A stretch of 64,000 nt of DNA from JBFXAF01 sp050184585. Its GTDB lineage: Bacteria > Pseudomonadota > Alphaproteobacteria > Rhizobiales > Rhizobiaceae. Made by a program: the position numbers and the translations under genes. Positions 34,467 to 44,198 of this stretch are shown in pieces. The stretch covers positions 186,001 to 250,000 of the forward strand of contig JBFXAF010000002.1 in assembly GCA_050184585.1 (NCBI GenBank). The letters are read 5' to 3'. Every line of letters starts with the position of its first letter. Position 1 is the first letter of the stretch. The notes beneath the pieces were generated by a model that saw nothing but the letters and a program-made list of their open reading frames with translations, ran no database searches and had not been told where the DNA came from.

Positions 34467-35494
34467 AGCGTTCGCGCAGCGGCGCGAACGCTTCGTTCGA
34501 CTTCTTCGAACTGCTCCGCCAGTTGGAAAGCGGCGGTCGGCGGTTCGGACAGAAGACCGGACCCGACCACGAACCCGCTCGGCTCGGCCAGCAGATCCGG
34601 CTCGGCTTCGCGACGCAGGACGTGGCGGAGTACCACGAGCCGGCCGATGGTGGCCCGCCCCGAGTCACGATTGCCAATATTGGTCTGCTCGGCCCGGAAG
34701 GGCCGATGCCGCTGCATCTGACCAGGTGGGTGCTGGACCGTCTTTCGCAGCGCTGGTTCGCAGGCGCCGACGCCCGCCAGACGAGCGACACGACATTCGT
34801 CGACTTCGTCAACCTGCTCCAGCATCGCATGATGGCGCTGTTCTATCGGGCATGGGCGGACCACACCCCGGCGGTACAGGTCGAGCGCCCGGGCAGCGGG
34901 CGCATTCACGCCATGCTGGAGGCCATGGCGGGAATCGGCCTGCCGGCGACCCGCAACGCCGAGGACGGATCGATCGATCTGGTCAAGCTCAGGCAGGCGG
35001 CGGCTCTCGCCAATCAGGTGGATGGTCCCGAGCGGCTCACCCTCTTCGTGGCGGAAGCGTTCCGCGTGCCCGTCGCCCTCAAGGAATTCGTCGCCGCCTG
35101 GGTTCCCATCCCGCAAGATCTTCAAAGTCGCATCGGGCAGGCATTCGCCACGCTCGGCGGCGGTGCGACGGTCGGCCGGCGGGTTTTCTCCAGACAAAGC
35201 CGGGTTGAGCTGGTGATCGGCCCGGTCGGCATTCAGGACTACCTTTCCTTTCTTCCGGACGGCGAGCGGTTCAACGCATTGAAACGCGTCATCCGCGACC
35301 TCGTTGGCGAGCAGATGGACGTCGATGTGCGCGTCGTCCTCGCAGGGGCCGAAGTGCCCAAACCAAGCCTGGGCCAGGTCCGGCTGGGGAGGACGACTTG
35401 GCTTGCGCGCCCTGACGAAAAGGGGGATGCTGACGATATGCGACTGCGGGCAGTCGTCGGTTGGCGGCCCGAGAATGCAGGGGCAGGCGCATGA
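34430..35494 (+). CDS. tssG: T6SS baseplate protein TssG
   Basis: 354 residues from the ATG at 34430, preceded by AGGAGG. TssG/ImpH family: FDFFELLRQLESGGRRFGQ, PARLGQQIRLGFATQDVAEY, LLGPEGPMPLHLTRWVLDRL, FVDFVNLLQHRMMALFYRAWADHTPAVQVER and RVFSRQSRVELVIGPVGIQDYLSFLPDG. It partners TssF. The stop overlaps the FHA gene start by 4 bp (ATGA). Confidence 0.94.
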   Translation: MADDARQSPPDLKRSRSGANASFDFFELLRQLESGGRRFGQKTGPDHEPARLGQQIRLGFATQDVAEYHEPADGGPPRVTIANIGLLGPEGPMPLHLTRWVLDRLSQRWFAGADARQTSDTTFVDFVNLLQHRMMALFYRAWADHTPAVQVERPGSGRIHAMLEAMAGIGLPATRNAEDGSIDLVKLRQAAALANQVDGPERLTLFVAEAFRVPVALKEFVAAWVPIPQDLQSRIGQAFATLGGGATVGRRVFSRQSRVELVIGPVGIQDYLSFLPDGERFNALKRVIRDLVGEQMDVDVRVVLAGAEVPKPSLGQVRLGRTTWLARPDEKGDADDMRLRAVVGWRPENAGAGA

Positions 35495-36918
35495 GCTTGG
35501 TGCTCACACTGCAGCAGGGGCCACGCGCTCAGGCGAAACGCGAAGTTCAGCTGGATACGGGCGAGCTTGTGATCGGCCGCAGTCCCGACTCGGACTGGCA
35601 GATCGACGATCCCGACATGTTCGTGTCGCGCGCCCATTGCAGGATCGCGGGCGCGGGCGGCAGCTACACCGTCACCGACATATCCAGCAGCGGGCTGTTC
35701 ATCGACGACGCGGCAAGGCCGCTGGGCGCCGGAAACTCGGCTCCGCTGCGCGCTGGCATGCGCCTGCGCATGGGGGACTATGTGGTTCGGGTGAGCCTGC
35801 AATCGGCGGAGCAGCCCGCGCCCCGACCTGACGCCGGATCGAATCTGTCCCGCTCGCCCGTCGACCTCGGCGGGGACGACTTCTTTGCGCGGCGCGAGCC
35901 GGAGCTGCAGAAGCAGCCCCGCCCGTCCGATCTTCCCAAGCCTTTCGAACAGCCGAACGAAAGCGTCGCGCAGCCTTTCGCGAAGCTCCGCAACGTTGGC
36001 CAGTCCGAGGCTTTCGACGACCCTTTCAGCCTGGACCCGCTGTCGAATCCGTCGCCCGCCCGAAAGGAAGAGCGTCCCCGCACCTTTATCGAACCGGCTG
36101 GTTTCGACCCTGCGCCCGGCCCTGCCAGGGCTGCCCCCCAGGCGTCCCCGCCAGCGGCGTTCGACGACTTCGGCTTTGACCGTCCCCGCAGCGCGCCACC
36201 GGTCTCGCCTCCCCCGTCGCCGCCGCAGCGTGCCCCATGGGAATTGCCCGCGCAGGAAATGCCCCAGTCGAAACCCGTGGAGCCGGCGTTTCAACCCGAC
36301 CCGGTCAGCCCGCCTCGCGTGCCGGCCGCATCCAGGCCGGTGGCCATTAGCGATGACGATCTGCGCGCCGCGTTCATGCGGGGCCTCGGCCTCTCTTCCG
36401 CCGAGATTCCCGCGCGCGATGCGGTCGCCGAGATGGAAAAGTTCGGCAGCGAGTACCGCCTGATGATGGACGGCATCATGCAGCTTCTGAGGAAGCGCGC
36501 CGAGGAAAAGAGCAACGCACGCGTCGCACAGACCGTCGTCGGGGCCTCGCAGGTCAATCCGCTCAAGTTCCTGCCGACCGTGGACGACGCACTCGCCACG
36601 ATCCTGGCCGAACGCAGCCCCGGTTTCCTCGGCGGCCGCGCCGCGATCGCCGACGCCATCCGAGATCTTGCTCAGCATCACGTCAGGGCGTGGCGCGGCA
36701 TTCAGTCCGCGCTGCGGCGAATGATTGACCGGTTCGATCCGGCCGCTCTCGAGAAGGAGCTGAAGACGGAGGGGATGAACTCCCTGCTTCCCGGGGGCCG
36801 CGCCTCAAAACTGTGGCAATTGTATCAGAAGCGTCATCGGGAGATCGCGCAAAGCGCCGAGAATCGCTTCCTCGGCGAGATCGGCGCGGACTTCCGCGAC
36901 GCCTATGAGGAGGAGTGA
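35491..36918 (+). CDS. tagH: T6SS FHA-domain protein TagH (first copy)
   Basis: 475 residues. N-terminal FHA domain: GELVIGRSPDSDWQIDDPDMFVSRAHCRI, then VTDISSSGLFID. The GR and S-R-x-H phosphothreonine contacts are kept, but the usual Asn-Gly of the last loop (SxNG) is Ser-Gly here. A long Pro/Ala-rich linker (residues ~105-285) leads to a C-terminal TagH/VasC-type domain (DDLRAAFMRGLGL, RLMMDGIMQLLRKRAEEKSN, NPLKFLPTVDDALATILAE). FHA proteins bind PpkA-phosphorylated partners to trigger T6SS assembly. A second FHA gene lies at 52165. Confidence 0.9.
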   Translation: MSLVLTLQQGPRAQAKREVQLDTGELVIGRSPDSDWQIDDPDMFVSRAHCRIAGAGGSYTVTDISSSGLFIDDAARPLGAGNSAPLRAGMRLRMGDYVVRVSLQSAEQPAPRPDAGSNLSRSPVDLGGDDFFARREPELQKQPRPSDLPKPFEQPNESVAQPFAKLRNVGQSEAFDDPFSLDPLSNPSPARKEERPRTFIEPAGFDPAPGPARAAPQASPPAAFDDFGFDRPRSAPPVSPPPSPPQRAPWELPAQEMPQSKPVEPAFQPDPVSPPRVPAASRPVAISDDDLRAAFMRGLGLSSAEIPARDAVAEMEKFGSEYRLMMDGIMQLLRKRAEEKSNARVAQTVVGASQVNPLKFLPTVDDALATILAERSPGFLGGRAAIADAIRDLAQHHVRAWRGIQSALRRMIDRFDPAALEKELKTEGMNSLLPGGRASKLWQLYQKRHREIAQSAENRFLGEIGADFRDAYEEE

Positions 36919-36924
36919 GACAAG

Positions 36925-37413
36925 ATGAGACGTCGTGTCGTCCTCGCTTCGCTTGCCTCGCTCGTCTTCAACACGGGCGCGTTGTTCGGACCCAAGGCAT
37001 CGAAGGTCACCGTCAACCTCGTCGGCGGCGCCGGCATGAACCCCGGCCCGAATGGCGGCGACCGGCCGGTGATGGTGATGATCTACAGACTAAGAAGCAC
37101 CGGCATGTTCGAGCAGGCGGACTACTTCGCGTTGGAAGGCAATGCGAGCGGCACGCTGGGCGGCGATCTGCTCGGCATGGATTCGGTCGCCGTGGCGCCT
37201 GGCCGACGCGCGTCGCAGCAGATCACCGTCGAGCCCGAGGCGGCGGCGCTCGGCTTCGTCGCCTTCGTGCGCGAACCGGCCAGCCGCCGATGGAAATCGA
37301 CGCTCGCAATGTCGCCAGGATCGCAGTTGACCATAACCGTGGGCTTGGGCGGTGCTGGGATTTCTCTCAGCCGTCGCAAGAACAGCATGTTTTCATCGCA
37401 GAGCGACCGGTAA
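36925..37413 (+). CDS. tssJ: T6SS TssJ-like protein lacking a lipobox cysteine
   Basis: 162 residues. The position between tagH and tssK and the beta-sandwich text (SKVTVNLVGGAGMNPGPNGGDRPVMVMIYRLRSTGMFEQADYFALEGNA) match TssJ (DUF/T6SS lipoprotein VasD-like), whose usual role is to anchor TssM to the outer membrane. However, the N-terminus (RRRVVLASLASLVFNTGALFG) contains no Cys at all, so lipidation is not possible. A cleaved or uncleaved hydrophobic leader remains. It ends 1 bp into tssK (TAATG). Confidence 0.8.
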   Translation: MRRRVVLASLASLVFNTGALFGPKASKVTVNLVGGAGMNPGPNGGDRPVMVMIYRLRSTGMFEQADYFALEGNASGTLGGDLLGMDSVAVAPGRRASQQITVEPEAAALGFVAFVREPASRRWKSTLAMSPGSQLTITVGLGGAGISLSRRKNSMFSSQSDR

Positions 37414-38747
37414 TGACCGACGCGAACAAAGTACTGTGGTCGGAAGGGCTGTTTCTCAGGACGCAGCATTTCCAGCAACAGGATCGTTTCATCGAGGCGA
37501 CGGCCCGCGGCGCGCTCCAGGCCGCGCGCCTCCAGGCGTTCGGGTTCCGCTCGCTCACCCTCGATCCCGCGCTCCTGAAGGCCGGCCAGGTGGCGATCGT
37601 GTCCGCGCGGGGAATTTTCCCGGACGGAACGCCCTTTGCCATCCCCGAGACGATGGACGCGCCGCGTCCGCTCGCGGTCTCGGCCGACACGACGGCCGGC
37701 GCAGTCCTCATCGCACTGCCCATGGAGCCGGCCGGTGGCGCGGCCTTCGATCCGGCTCACGCGAATTCCAGCGGCGCGCGCTACCACGGCAAGATCGTGA
37801 CGGTGAACGACGCCGTGCAGGGCGGAGCCGACCCCGAGGAGATCGAAATCGCCCGTCCGCAGGCCGTTCTTCTGCCGCCCGGCAAGTCGGTCGGCGGCTA
37901 CACCGCGCTGCCGATCGCGGAGATCAAGGGCCTGCTCGCCGATGGCGGCATCGCGCTGGTCGATACCTTCCTGCCTCCCACCTTGGCGACCGGCGCGGCG
38001 CTCTGGTACGCGCAATTGCTCCAGGAGGTGATCACCGGGCTCGACCAGATCGCCGAGGCGCATGGCAAGGTCGTGCTTGGCGGCCCCGGCCGCAGCGTCG
38101 AAGACCTGCTGATGCTCAATCTCGCCAACGCCGCACGGCCGCGTCTTGCGCACATGCTCGCGCAGGAACTCTTCCACCCGGCGGAACTCTATCTTGAACT
38201 CGCCGGCCTCGCGGGATCGATGGCGACCTACGGCTCGAGTTCGCGGCGGCTCGGCGACCTGCCCGCCTATGACCACATGTTCCCGGGGATTCCGTTCAAC
38301 GCGCTCGCCGATACGCTGAGATCGTTGATCCTCAGCCTGCGTTATGTGGAGCCGAAGTCGCGCGCCCTGCCGGTCATGCGCCACTCGACCAACGTGTGGA
38401 AGGTGCGCATCGACAACCCGAAGATCCTGACCGCCAGCCGCATCGTCGTCCGCATCGGTTCCGAGCTTTCCGAAGACGCGCTGCGCAAGATCTTCGTCAA
38501 CCAGGTGACGGTCGGCTCCTCGGACGACTTCGAAGGTCTCTGGAAGGCCCGGCTGCCCGGAATACCGCTGAAGCCCCTGCATTCGCAGCCGCGCGAAATC
38601 CCCTATGACGGAGATCGTCTGTGCCTCGAACTCGACCAGCGCAGCGAACACTGGGCGTCGCTGCTGAGCGCTCCGGGCTTCGTGATCGGCGTCTCGGGAG
38701 TGCTTCCCAGCGAACCGCAGGTCGACTGTTTTTCGGTGAACAGGTGA
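37413..38747 (+). CDS. tssK: T6SS baseplate protein TssK
   Basis: 444 residues. TssK connects the baseplate wedges to the TssL/M complex. Family blocks: KVLWSEGLFLRTQHFQQQDRFIEA, FGFRSLTLDPALLKAGQVAI, GIFPDGTPFAIPE, FHPAELYLELAGLAGSMATY, YDHMFPGIPFNALADTLRSLI and FSEDALRKIFVNQ-like text. Normal length. The start overlaps the tssJ stop by one base, and tssL begins 3 bp after its stop. Confidence 0.94.
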   Translation: MTDANKVLWSEGLFLRTQHFQQQDRFIEATARGALQAARLQAFGFRSLTLDPALLKAGQVAIVSARGIFPDGTPFAIPETMDAPRPLAVSADTTAGAVLIALPMEPAGGAAFDPAHANSSGARYHGKIVTVNDAVQGGADPEEIEIARPQAVLLPPGKSVGGYTALPIAEIKGLLADGGIALVDTFLPPTLATGAALWYAQLLQEVITGLDQIAEAHGKVVLGGPGRSVEDLLMLNLANAARPRLAHMLAQELFHPAELYLELAGLAGSMATYGSSSRRLGDLPAYDHMFPGIPFNALADTLRSLILSLRYVEPKSRALPVMRHSTNVWKVRIDNPKILTASRIVVRIGSELSEDALRKIFVNQVTVGSSDDFEGLWKARLPGIPLKPLHSQPREIPYDGDRLCLELDQRSEHWASLLSAPGFVIGVSGVLPSEPQVDCFSVNR

Positions 38748-38750
38748 TCC

Positions 38751-40127
38751 ATGAGTAGGGACGATCCCTTCGGGCTGTCGGAGGATCGCGAGAAGACCCG
38801 CATCCGCCTCGTCGACGTTTCCTCGCCGACGTCGCCGGCGCCCGCGCCACGACCTCCGGTACGCGAGCAGCCGTCCTATCCGACCCAGCCGATGCCGGCG
38901 GCGGCGCTCCGCAAGACGCGTGCGCATCCGAACACGCTGGTGGCTGCCTTCGCGCCCCTGCTCGAATTCGCGCCCGAACTCGAAAGCGCCATCCCGCCGG
39001 AAAACCCAGAGGGGCTGCGCACCCGCCTGCTCGACGCGCTGGTGCGGGCTCGCGACACGGCGGTCGCGTCCGGCTCTTCGCTCGAACGTGCGGATCAGGC
39101 CGCCTGGGCGGTCGCGGCGCTTCTCGACGATCTCGCCCTCAACACGCCCTGGGGCGGCGCCAGCGCCTGGCCCCGGCAGCCGCTCGTAGTCATGCTGCGC
39201 GGCGACGTCGATTCCGGCACGCAGTTCTTCCAGCGCCTCGAACAGCTGGAACGCAGCCCGAACCGCGATCCCGAGATGCTGGAGTTGCAGTATCACTGCA
39301 TGGCGCTCGGCTTTCGCGGCAAGTACCGTGTTCCCGGCCGCGCCGGCGATCGCTCGCTCAACGCGGTGCGCGTCGCGGCGGCGCGGTTCCTGCGCAATGC
39401 CGATGTCGAGGACGCGCCGCTCTCGCCGAACTGGCAGGGCGTGATCGTCTCGGACGAGCCGCCACGCTTCATCGTTCCGATCTGGGTCGTGGCGCTGGTC
39501 GCGGCCGTCATTTCGACCGGGCTCTATCTGGGCCTGTCTATGGGACTGTCGAGCCACGCCTCGACGCTTGCCGCGCTCGTTCGCGCGCTGCCGCCGCCGG
39601 ACCGCACCGCAATCACCCGCATCGCGCCGAAGGCGGAAGCGCCGCCGCCGCCCGAACCGGAGGTGGTGCAGTTCGATCTGCTGCCCGAATTCGAGGCCGC
39701 TGCCCCCGAGCGCGTCCGCTATGCGCTCAAGGGCAGCGAGAGCATCTCGCTCGTCCGGCTGGTCATCCAGGGGTCGAACCCCGAGCTCTTCCAGTCGTCA
39801 AGGGCACAGCTTTCCGAAGGGTTCGAGCCGCTGATCGCATCGGTGGCGCGGGTGATCATCGAGAACGAGGAACTGATCGGAAACGTCACCGTCATCGGGC
39901 ACACGGACAGCGTCCCGCTGCAGACGTCGAATCCGCTTGCCACCAACCAGCGGCTTTCGGAAGCACGGGCGGCGACGATCCTCGACCTGCTGGTGCAGTG
40001 GGGGGTGGAAGGGGGAAGGGTCACGTCGGAGGGACGGGCGGCGGCGGATCCGGTCGCCGACAACGGGACGCGTGAGGGACGCGCCTTGAACCGCAGGGTC
40101 GAGGTCCTGATCGAGAAGAGACTTTAG
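38751..40127 (+). CDS. tssL: T6SS TssL (DotU) with C-terminal OmpA domain, copy 1
   Basis: 458 residues. A DotU cytoplasmic bundle (NTLVAAFAPLLEFAPELE, QAAWAVAALLDDLALNTPWGG, VMLRGDVDSGTQFFQRLEQL, LELQYHCMALGFRGKYRV) is followed by one membrane helix (VVALVAAVISTGLYLGLSMG, ~residue 250) and a periplasmic OmpA-like peptidoglycan-binding domain (VTVIGHTDSVPLQTSNPLATNQRLSEARAATI, NRRVEVLIEK). The OmpA domain replaces the separate TagL-like anchor of other systems. It starts 3 bp after tssK, and tssM follows at 2 bp. Confidence 0.93.
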   Translation: MSRDDPFGLSEDREKTRIRLVDVSSPTSPAPAPRPPVREQPSYPTQPMPAAALRKTRAHPNTLVAAFAPLLEFAPELESAIPPENPEGLRTRLLDALVRARDTAVASGSSLERADQAAWAVAALLDDLALNTPWGGASAWPRQPLVVMLRGDVDSGTQFFQRLEQLERSPNRDPEMLELQYHCMALGFRGKYRVPGRAGDRSLNAVRVAAARFLRNADVEDAPLSPNWQGVIVSDEPPRFIVPIWVVALVAAVISTGLYLGLSMGLSSHASTLAALVRALPPPDRTAITRIAPKAEAPPPPEPEVVQFDLLPEFEAAAPERVRYALKGSESISLVRLVIQGSNPELFQSSRAQLSEGFEPLIASVARVIIENEELIGNVTVIGHTDSVPLQTSNPLATNQRLSEARAATILDLLVQWGVEGGRVTSEGRAAADPVADNGTREGRALNRRVEVLIEKRL

Positions 40128-40129
40128 CA

Positions 40130-43100
40130 ATGTTCGTCCTCCGCTTTCTGTGGGCCGTCCTGTCCTCGCGCATCCTCTGGACGCTGATAGGCCTGACGCT
40201 GCTGTCGCTGGTCATCTGGATTTTCGGCCCCATCCTGAGCATCGGGCCATACCAGCCGCTCGCCTCGGAGATCGTGCGCCTCGCCGTCATAGCGGTGCTG
40301 ATCATCCTCTGGCTCGTCCGGCTGATCGTCACCCAGCGCCGCGCTATGCTCGCGAACCGGATGTTCGTCCAGGAGATCGCGGCGCCGGCGGAGGAGAAGC
40401 CGGCGGACCCCAACGCCGAAAGCGTCGCCGCCGTCGGCGCGAAGTTCCAGGATGTTCTTGCCGAGCTCAGGCGCCGCAAGCTCGGCAACCGCCGCTTCCT
40501 GCGCGACATGCCGTGGTATGTCATCGTCGGGCCGCCCGGAACCGGGAAGACGACAGCGCTCAAGCAGTCCGGTCTCAACTTCCCGATCGATTTCTCGGGC
40601 GATCTGCACGGCGTTGGGGGAACGCGCAACTGCGACTGGTTCTTCACCGAGAACGCGGTGCTGATCGACACGGCGGGACGCTACACCCAGCAGGAAAGCC
40701 AGCCGGGCGTCGACTCGGCCGAATGGCTGGGCTTCCTCGACCTCCTGAAGAAGCACCGTAGCCGGCGCGCGTTGAACGGCGTGATCGTGGCGCTTTCCGT
40801 CGACATCCTGTCGGAGGGCGATGAGGCGATCCGCTCGCACGGCCGCAAGATCCGCCGCCGCCTGGCGGAGCTCAACGAGCGCCTCGAGATCAAGCTGCCC
40901 GTCTACCTGATGCTCACCAAGGCCGACCTGATCAAGGGCTTCGAGCAGTTCTTCGGGAAGCTTTCCACATCCGCCCGCGAACAGGTCTGGGGCGCCACCT
41001 TCCCGCTCGACGCCAGGATCGACCGCAGTCGGGTGGCGAGCGAAATCTCGACGCTGGCGCGCGAACTCGAGGTTCGCATGGTGCCGCGACTCGAAGACGA
41101 GGAAAAGCTCGGCGACCGCGCCGAGATTTTCCGCTTCCCGGCGCAGGTCGAGAGCCTTTCGGAGCCGATCCAGCTCCTGATCGAGACCGTGGCCGGCGAC
41201 AGCAAGTACGAGGAAAGCCCGTGGCTGCGCGGCATCTACTTCACGTCGGCCACGCAGGAAGGCGCTCCGATCGACCGGCTCGCGGCCCAGCTCTCGTCGT
41301 CCTTCGGCCTGCCGCCCCGCCGCAGCATGCTGGCGCAGCGCGTCGAGCGCCGCAGCTTCTTCCTGAAGAACCTGCTCGCCAGCGTGATCTTCAGGGAGGC
41401 GGGGCTCGGCACGTTCGATCCCCTCGCCCTCGAGCGGCGTGCCTGGACCTGGCGCGCGGCCGTCGCCGCCTCGGTTGCGACTGCCGTCGTCGCCGGCACG
41501 GCGTTCACTCTGTCCTATTTCGATCATCGCCAGGCGGTCGACGCCCAGGCTGACGAGCTGGAGCGCTTGCAGGGTCCGCTCACCGCGGCGGCGGCGGAGC
41601 CGGCGCTCGTCGAGGCGCCGTCGCTCGACGGCGCGATGGCCGCGATGGACGAGGTCGTCGAAGCCCAGGCGGCGATCCCATCGGGCTTCCGCGACCGCGT
41701 CGGTCCGTCGGCGGCGGGGGAACTGCACCAGGCGCAGACCGCCACCTACAATCATGCGCTGCGCAATGTCCTTGAGCCGCGCATGGTCGCGCTGCTGGAA
41801 GCCACGATGTGGCGACAGATCCGCGAACCGGAGTTCATGCTCGGCGCGCTGAAGACATACCGCATGATGACCGGCCTCTCGCAGATGGATCCTGAATTCG
41901 CCCAGGACTGGTGGCTGAACGAAATGCCGGATTTTGCGCCAGTATCGCCATTCCCGACGGAGACCTCCGAGGAACATCAGCGGGCGGCGATCCAGCGGCT
42001 GGCCGTGGACACGGCCTATGTCACGCCCGACAACGCGCTCGTGGCGGAAGCCCTGAAGACGGTGTGCACGATCTCGCTCCCCGTCCGCGCCTATAAACAA
42101 CTGCTGGCCGACGATGCGGTCGCCGGTCTTCCCGAGTGGATTCCGGCGAACTTCGCCGGACCGAACGGGGCCAAGGTCCTCACCCGGCGTTCCGACAAGA
42201 CGCTTCGCAATGGCCTGCCCGGCGCGTTCACCTATGCGGGCTTCCACGACGTCATCCTCGATCGCGTCGAGGACGTGGCCGCGCAGGCCGCGCTCGACCG
42301 CGCCGTGTTCGCCGGCGGCTGCTCCGAAAACTCGGAAACCTCCGTCTCGGCGCTCGCCGAGGACGTGCTGAAGCTCTATTACGAGGACTTCATCTCCCAG
42401 TGGGACAGCTTCCTGCGCGACATACGCGTCGCGCCCCTCACCGACCTCCAGGTCGCCAGCGAGAACCTCAAGGACCTGTCGAGCGCGGATTCGTCGCTCA
42501 AGCGTCTTCTGGTCGCGGTCGTCGGCGAGACCGAACTCACCCGTTCCGACGAAGAGCCGGAAGCCGGCGGCGACGGCAAGGCGGCGAAGAAGGGAGCGTC
42601 GAAGCTTCTCGGCAAGCTTGGAAAACTGGGCAAGCTGGCGAAAAAGGGCTCGAAGCTCCTGCCCAAGGCCGGTTCCGCCGACGAGGTCGACCTGACCGGC
42701 ACGCTGGTCGCGGAGCATTTCAAGTCGTTGAAGGGCGTCATCGTGGAAGTCGACGGGCAGCCCCCCGCGCTCGATGCGGCCCTGGTCGCGCTGACCAATC
42801 TTTCCAACATGCTCCAGACGGTCAACGCCACGCCCGACCCGAACGAGACGATCAAGAAGCAGGGCGGCCTTCCCGAGCTCACCGGCGCGGTCGCGCGTCA
42901 GGCTCAGGTGCTGCCCGACCCGATCGACGACTGGCTGGCAGGCATCGCCGGCGACACGAGCGGGCTGACGCAGCGCGCCGTCACCTCCGAGCTCAACGCC
43001 ATATGGCGCGCCGAGGTTCTGCCCTTCTGCCAGTCGGCGCTGAACAACCGCTATCCCTTCGATCCGGCGAGCGCCGTCGACGTCAACATCCGGGACTTTG

Positions 43101-43675
43101 CGCGGCTGTTCGGGCCGGGCGGCATGATCGACGCGTTCATCAACGACCACCTCATCGCCTACATCGACACGACGACCCAACCGTGGAAATGGCGCGCCGA
43201 TTTCGGCCTGAACGGCGGATCGCTCGCGGCGTTCGAGCAGGCCCGGCGCATCCGCGACGACCTGTTCCAGGGCGGCTCGGGACCGACGATGAACTTCACG
43301 CTCGAAGCCATCGACCTGTCGCCATCGGTGACCAGGGTCACGCTGAACCTCGACGGCCAGAACCTCGTCTACTACAACAACGCGACGCGCCCCCAGCCGA
43401 TGAGCTGGCCGGGCAAGGACGGGACGGGCATGATCGCGCTGTCCTTCCAGCCCCTCGACGGCTCGCCGACCGTCATGCTGAGCGAGACCGGAAGCTGGGC
43501 CTGGCTCAGGATGCTGCGGGCGGGCCGCTTCACCGCTACCTCGCTGACGGATGTCTACGACCTCCGGCTCGGCACCAGGGGCGTCTACGCCGATTTCCGG
43601 CTCAAGGCCGCGAGCGTGGACAACCCCTACAATCTGCAGATGTTCAAGAAATTCAGCTGTCCCGCCCAGCTATGA
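40130..43675 (+). CDS. tssM: T6SS TssM (IcmF), copy 1
   Basis: 1181 residues. Inner-membrane part of the T6SS anchor. Two N-terminal membrane helices (about residues 10-32 and 42-66), an intact P-loop GPPGTGKTTALKQSGLNF (~134), DTAGRYTQQ switch, a third helix at ~443-466, and a long periplasmic region ending in the IcmF C-terminal beta-sandwich (PMSWPGKDGTGMIALSFQPL; LGTRGVYADFRLKAAS). Near residue ~820 there is a Lys-rich run (KKGASKLLGKLGKLGKLAKKG). The stop overlaps the tagF ATG by 4 bp. A second TssM is at 54897. Confidence 0.95.
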   Translation: MFVLRFLWAVLSSRILWTLIGLTLLSLVIWIFGPILSIGPYQPLASEIVRLAVIAVLIILWLVRLIVTQRRAMLANRMFVQEIAAPAEEKPADPNAESVAAVGAKFQDVLAELRRRKLGNRRFLRDMPWYVIVGPPGTGKTTALKQSGLNFPIDFSGDLHGVGGTRNCDWFFTENAVLIDTAGRYTQQESQPGVDSAEWLGFLDLLKKHRSRRALNGVIVALSVDILSEGDEAIRSHGRKIRRRLAELNERLEIKLPVYLMLTKADLIKGFEQFFGKLSTSAREQVWGATFPLDARIDRSRVASEISTLARELEVRMVPRLEDEEKLGDRAEIFRFPAQVESLSEPIQLLIETVAGDSKYEESPWLRGIYFTSATQEGAPIDRLAAQLSSSFGLPPRRSMLAQRVERRSFFLKNLLASVIFREAGLGTFDPLALERRAWTWRAAVAASVATAVVAGTAFTLSYFDHRQAVDAQADELERLQGPLTAAAAEPALVEAPSLDGAMAAMDEVVEAQAAIPSGFRDRVGPSAAGELHQAQTATYNHALRNVLEPRMVALLEATMWRQIREPEFMLGALKTYRMMTGLSQMDPEFAQDWWLNEMPDFAPVSPFPTETSEEHQRAAIQRLAVDTAYVTPDNALVAEALKTVCTISLPVRAYKQLLADDAVAGLPEWIPANFAGPNGAKVLTRRSDKTLRNGLPGAFTYAGFHDVILDRVEDVAAQAALDRAVFAGGCSENSETSVSALAEDVLKLYYEDFISQWDSFLRDIRVAPLTDLQVASENLKDLSSADSSLKRLLVAVVGETELTRSDEEPEAGGDGKAAKKGASKLLGKLGKLGKLAKKGSKLLPKAGSADEVDLTGTLVAEHFKSLKGVIVEVDGQPPALDAALVALTNLSNMLQTVNATPDPNETIKKQGGLPELTGAVARQAQVLPDPIDDWLAGIAGDTSGLTQRAVTSELNAIWRAEVLPFCQSALNNRYPFDPASAVDVNIRDFARLFGPGGMIDAFINDHLIAYIDTTTQPWKWRADFGLNGGSLAAFEQARRIRDDLFQGGSGPTMNFTLEAIDLSPSVTRVTLNLDGQNLVYYNNATRPQPMSWPGKDGTGMIALSFQPLDGSPTVMLSETGSWAWLRMLRAGRFTATSLTDVYDLRLGTRGVYADFRLKAASVDNPYNLQMFKKFSCPAQL

Positions 43676-44196
43676 CGACCGGGTTCTTCGGCAAGATCCC
43701 GGCAACCGGCGACTTCGTGAGCTGGAACCTGCCGCGCATCTTCACCGACCGGTGGGATCGCTGGATGTCGATGGAACTCAGGGACCGGCCCGACGAAGGC
43801 GATCTGGACAATCGCGCCTGGCGTTTCGCGGTCCAGGCCGGAATCTTCGGAGACCAGCCATGCGCGGGCGCGTGGCGGATGAGCCGGGATCGCGTCGGGC
43901 GCCGCTATCCGTTCGCCATCGTCAGGCTTGGTCCTTTGCCGGACGCGAACGACCGCTGGTATGACGCGGTCGCGGATTGCCTCGGCGGCGCCGTCGAGAG
44001 CGGGTGGACGACCGATCAGATCGCCGAGCAGGCCGGCAACCTGCCCCCCCCTTCGAAGCCCGGCGCCCCGGAGCGGATCGTGTTCTGGTGCGACGACTGG
44101 GAGGTTCAGGAGTTCACCTTCGCGGACATCCATGAACTTGCCGACAAGGGCCTGCCCGCCATGCGGGCGACGGCCTCGCGGGTCGAGGCGTCCTGA
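43672..44196 (+). CDS. tagF: T6SS-associated protein TagF
   Basis: 174 residues. DUF2094/TagF: MTTGFFGKIPATGDFVSWNLPRIFTDRWDRWM, MSRDRVGRRYPFAIVRLGPLPD and YDAVADCLGGAVE. TagF is a post-translational repressor of T6SS; in some species it is fused to PppA, here it stands alone. It starts within the last codons of tssM. The start is set by the ATGA overlap. Confidence 0.92.
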   Translation: MTTGFFGKIPATGDFVSWNLPRIFTDRWDRWMSMELRDRPDEGDLDNRAWRFAVQAGIFGDQPCAGAWRMSRDRVGRRYPFAIVRLGPLPDANDRWYDAVADCLGGAVESGWTTDQIAEQAGNLPPPSKPGAPERIVFWCDDWEVQEFTFADIHELADKGLPAMRATASRVEAS

Positions 44197-44198
44197 CC

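Noticed and set aside
42136..44196. One 686-codon plus-strand gene including TagF
   Set aside because: Only the part from 43672 is TagF; the remainder is a shifted reading of tssM.
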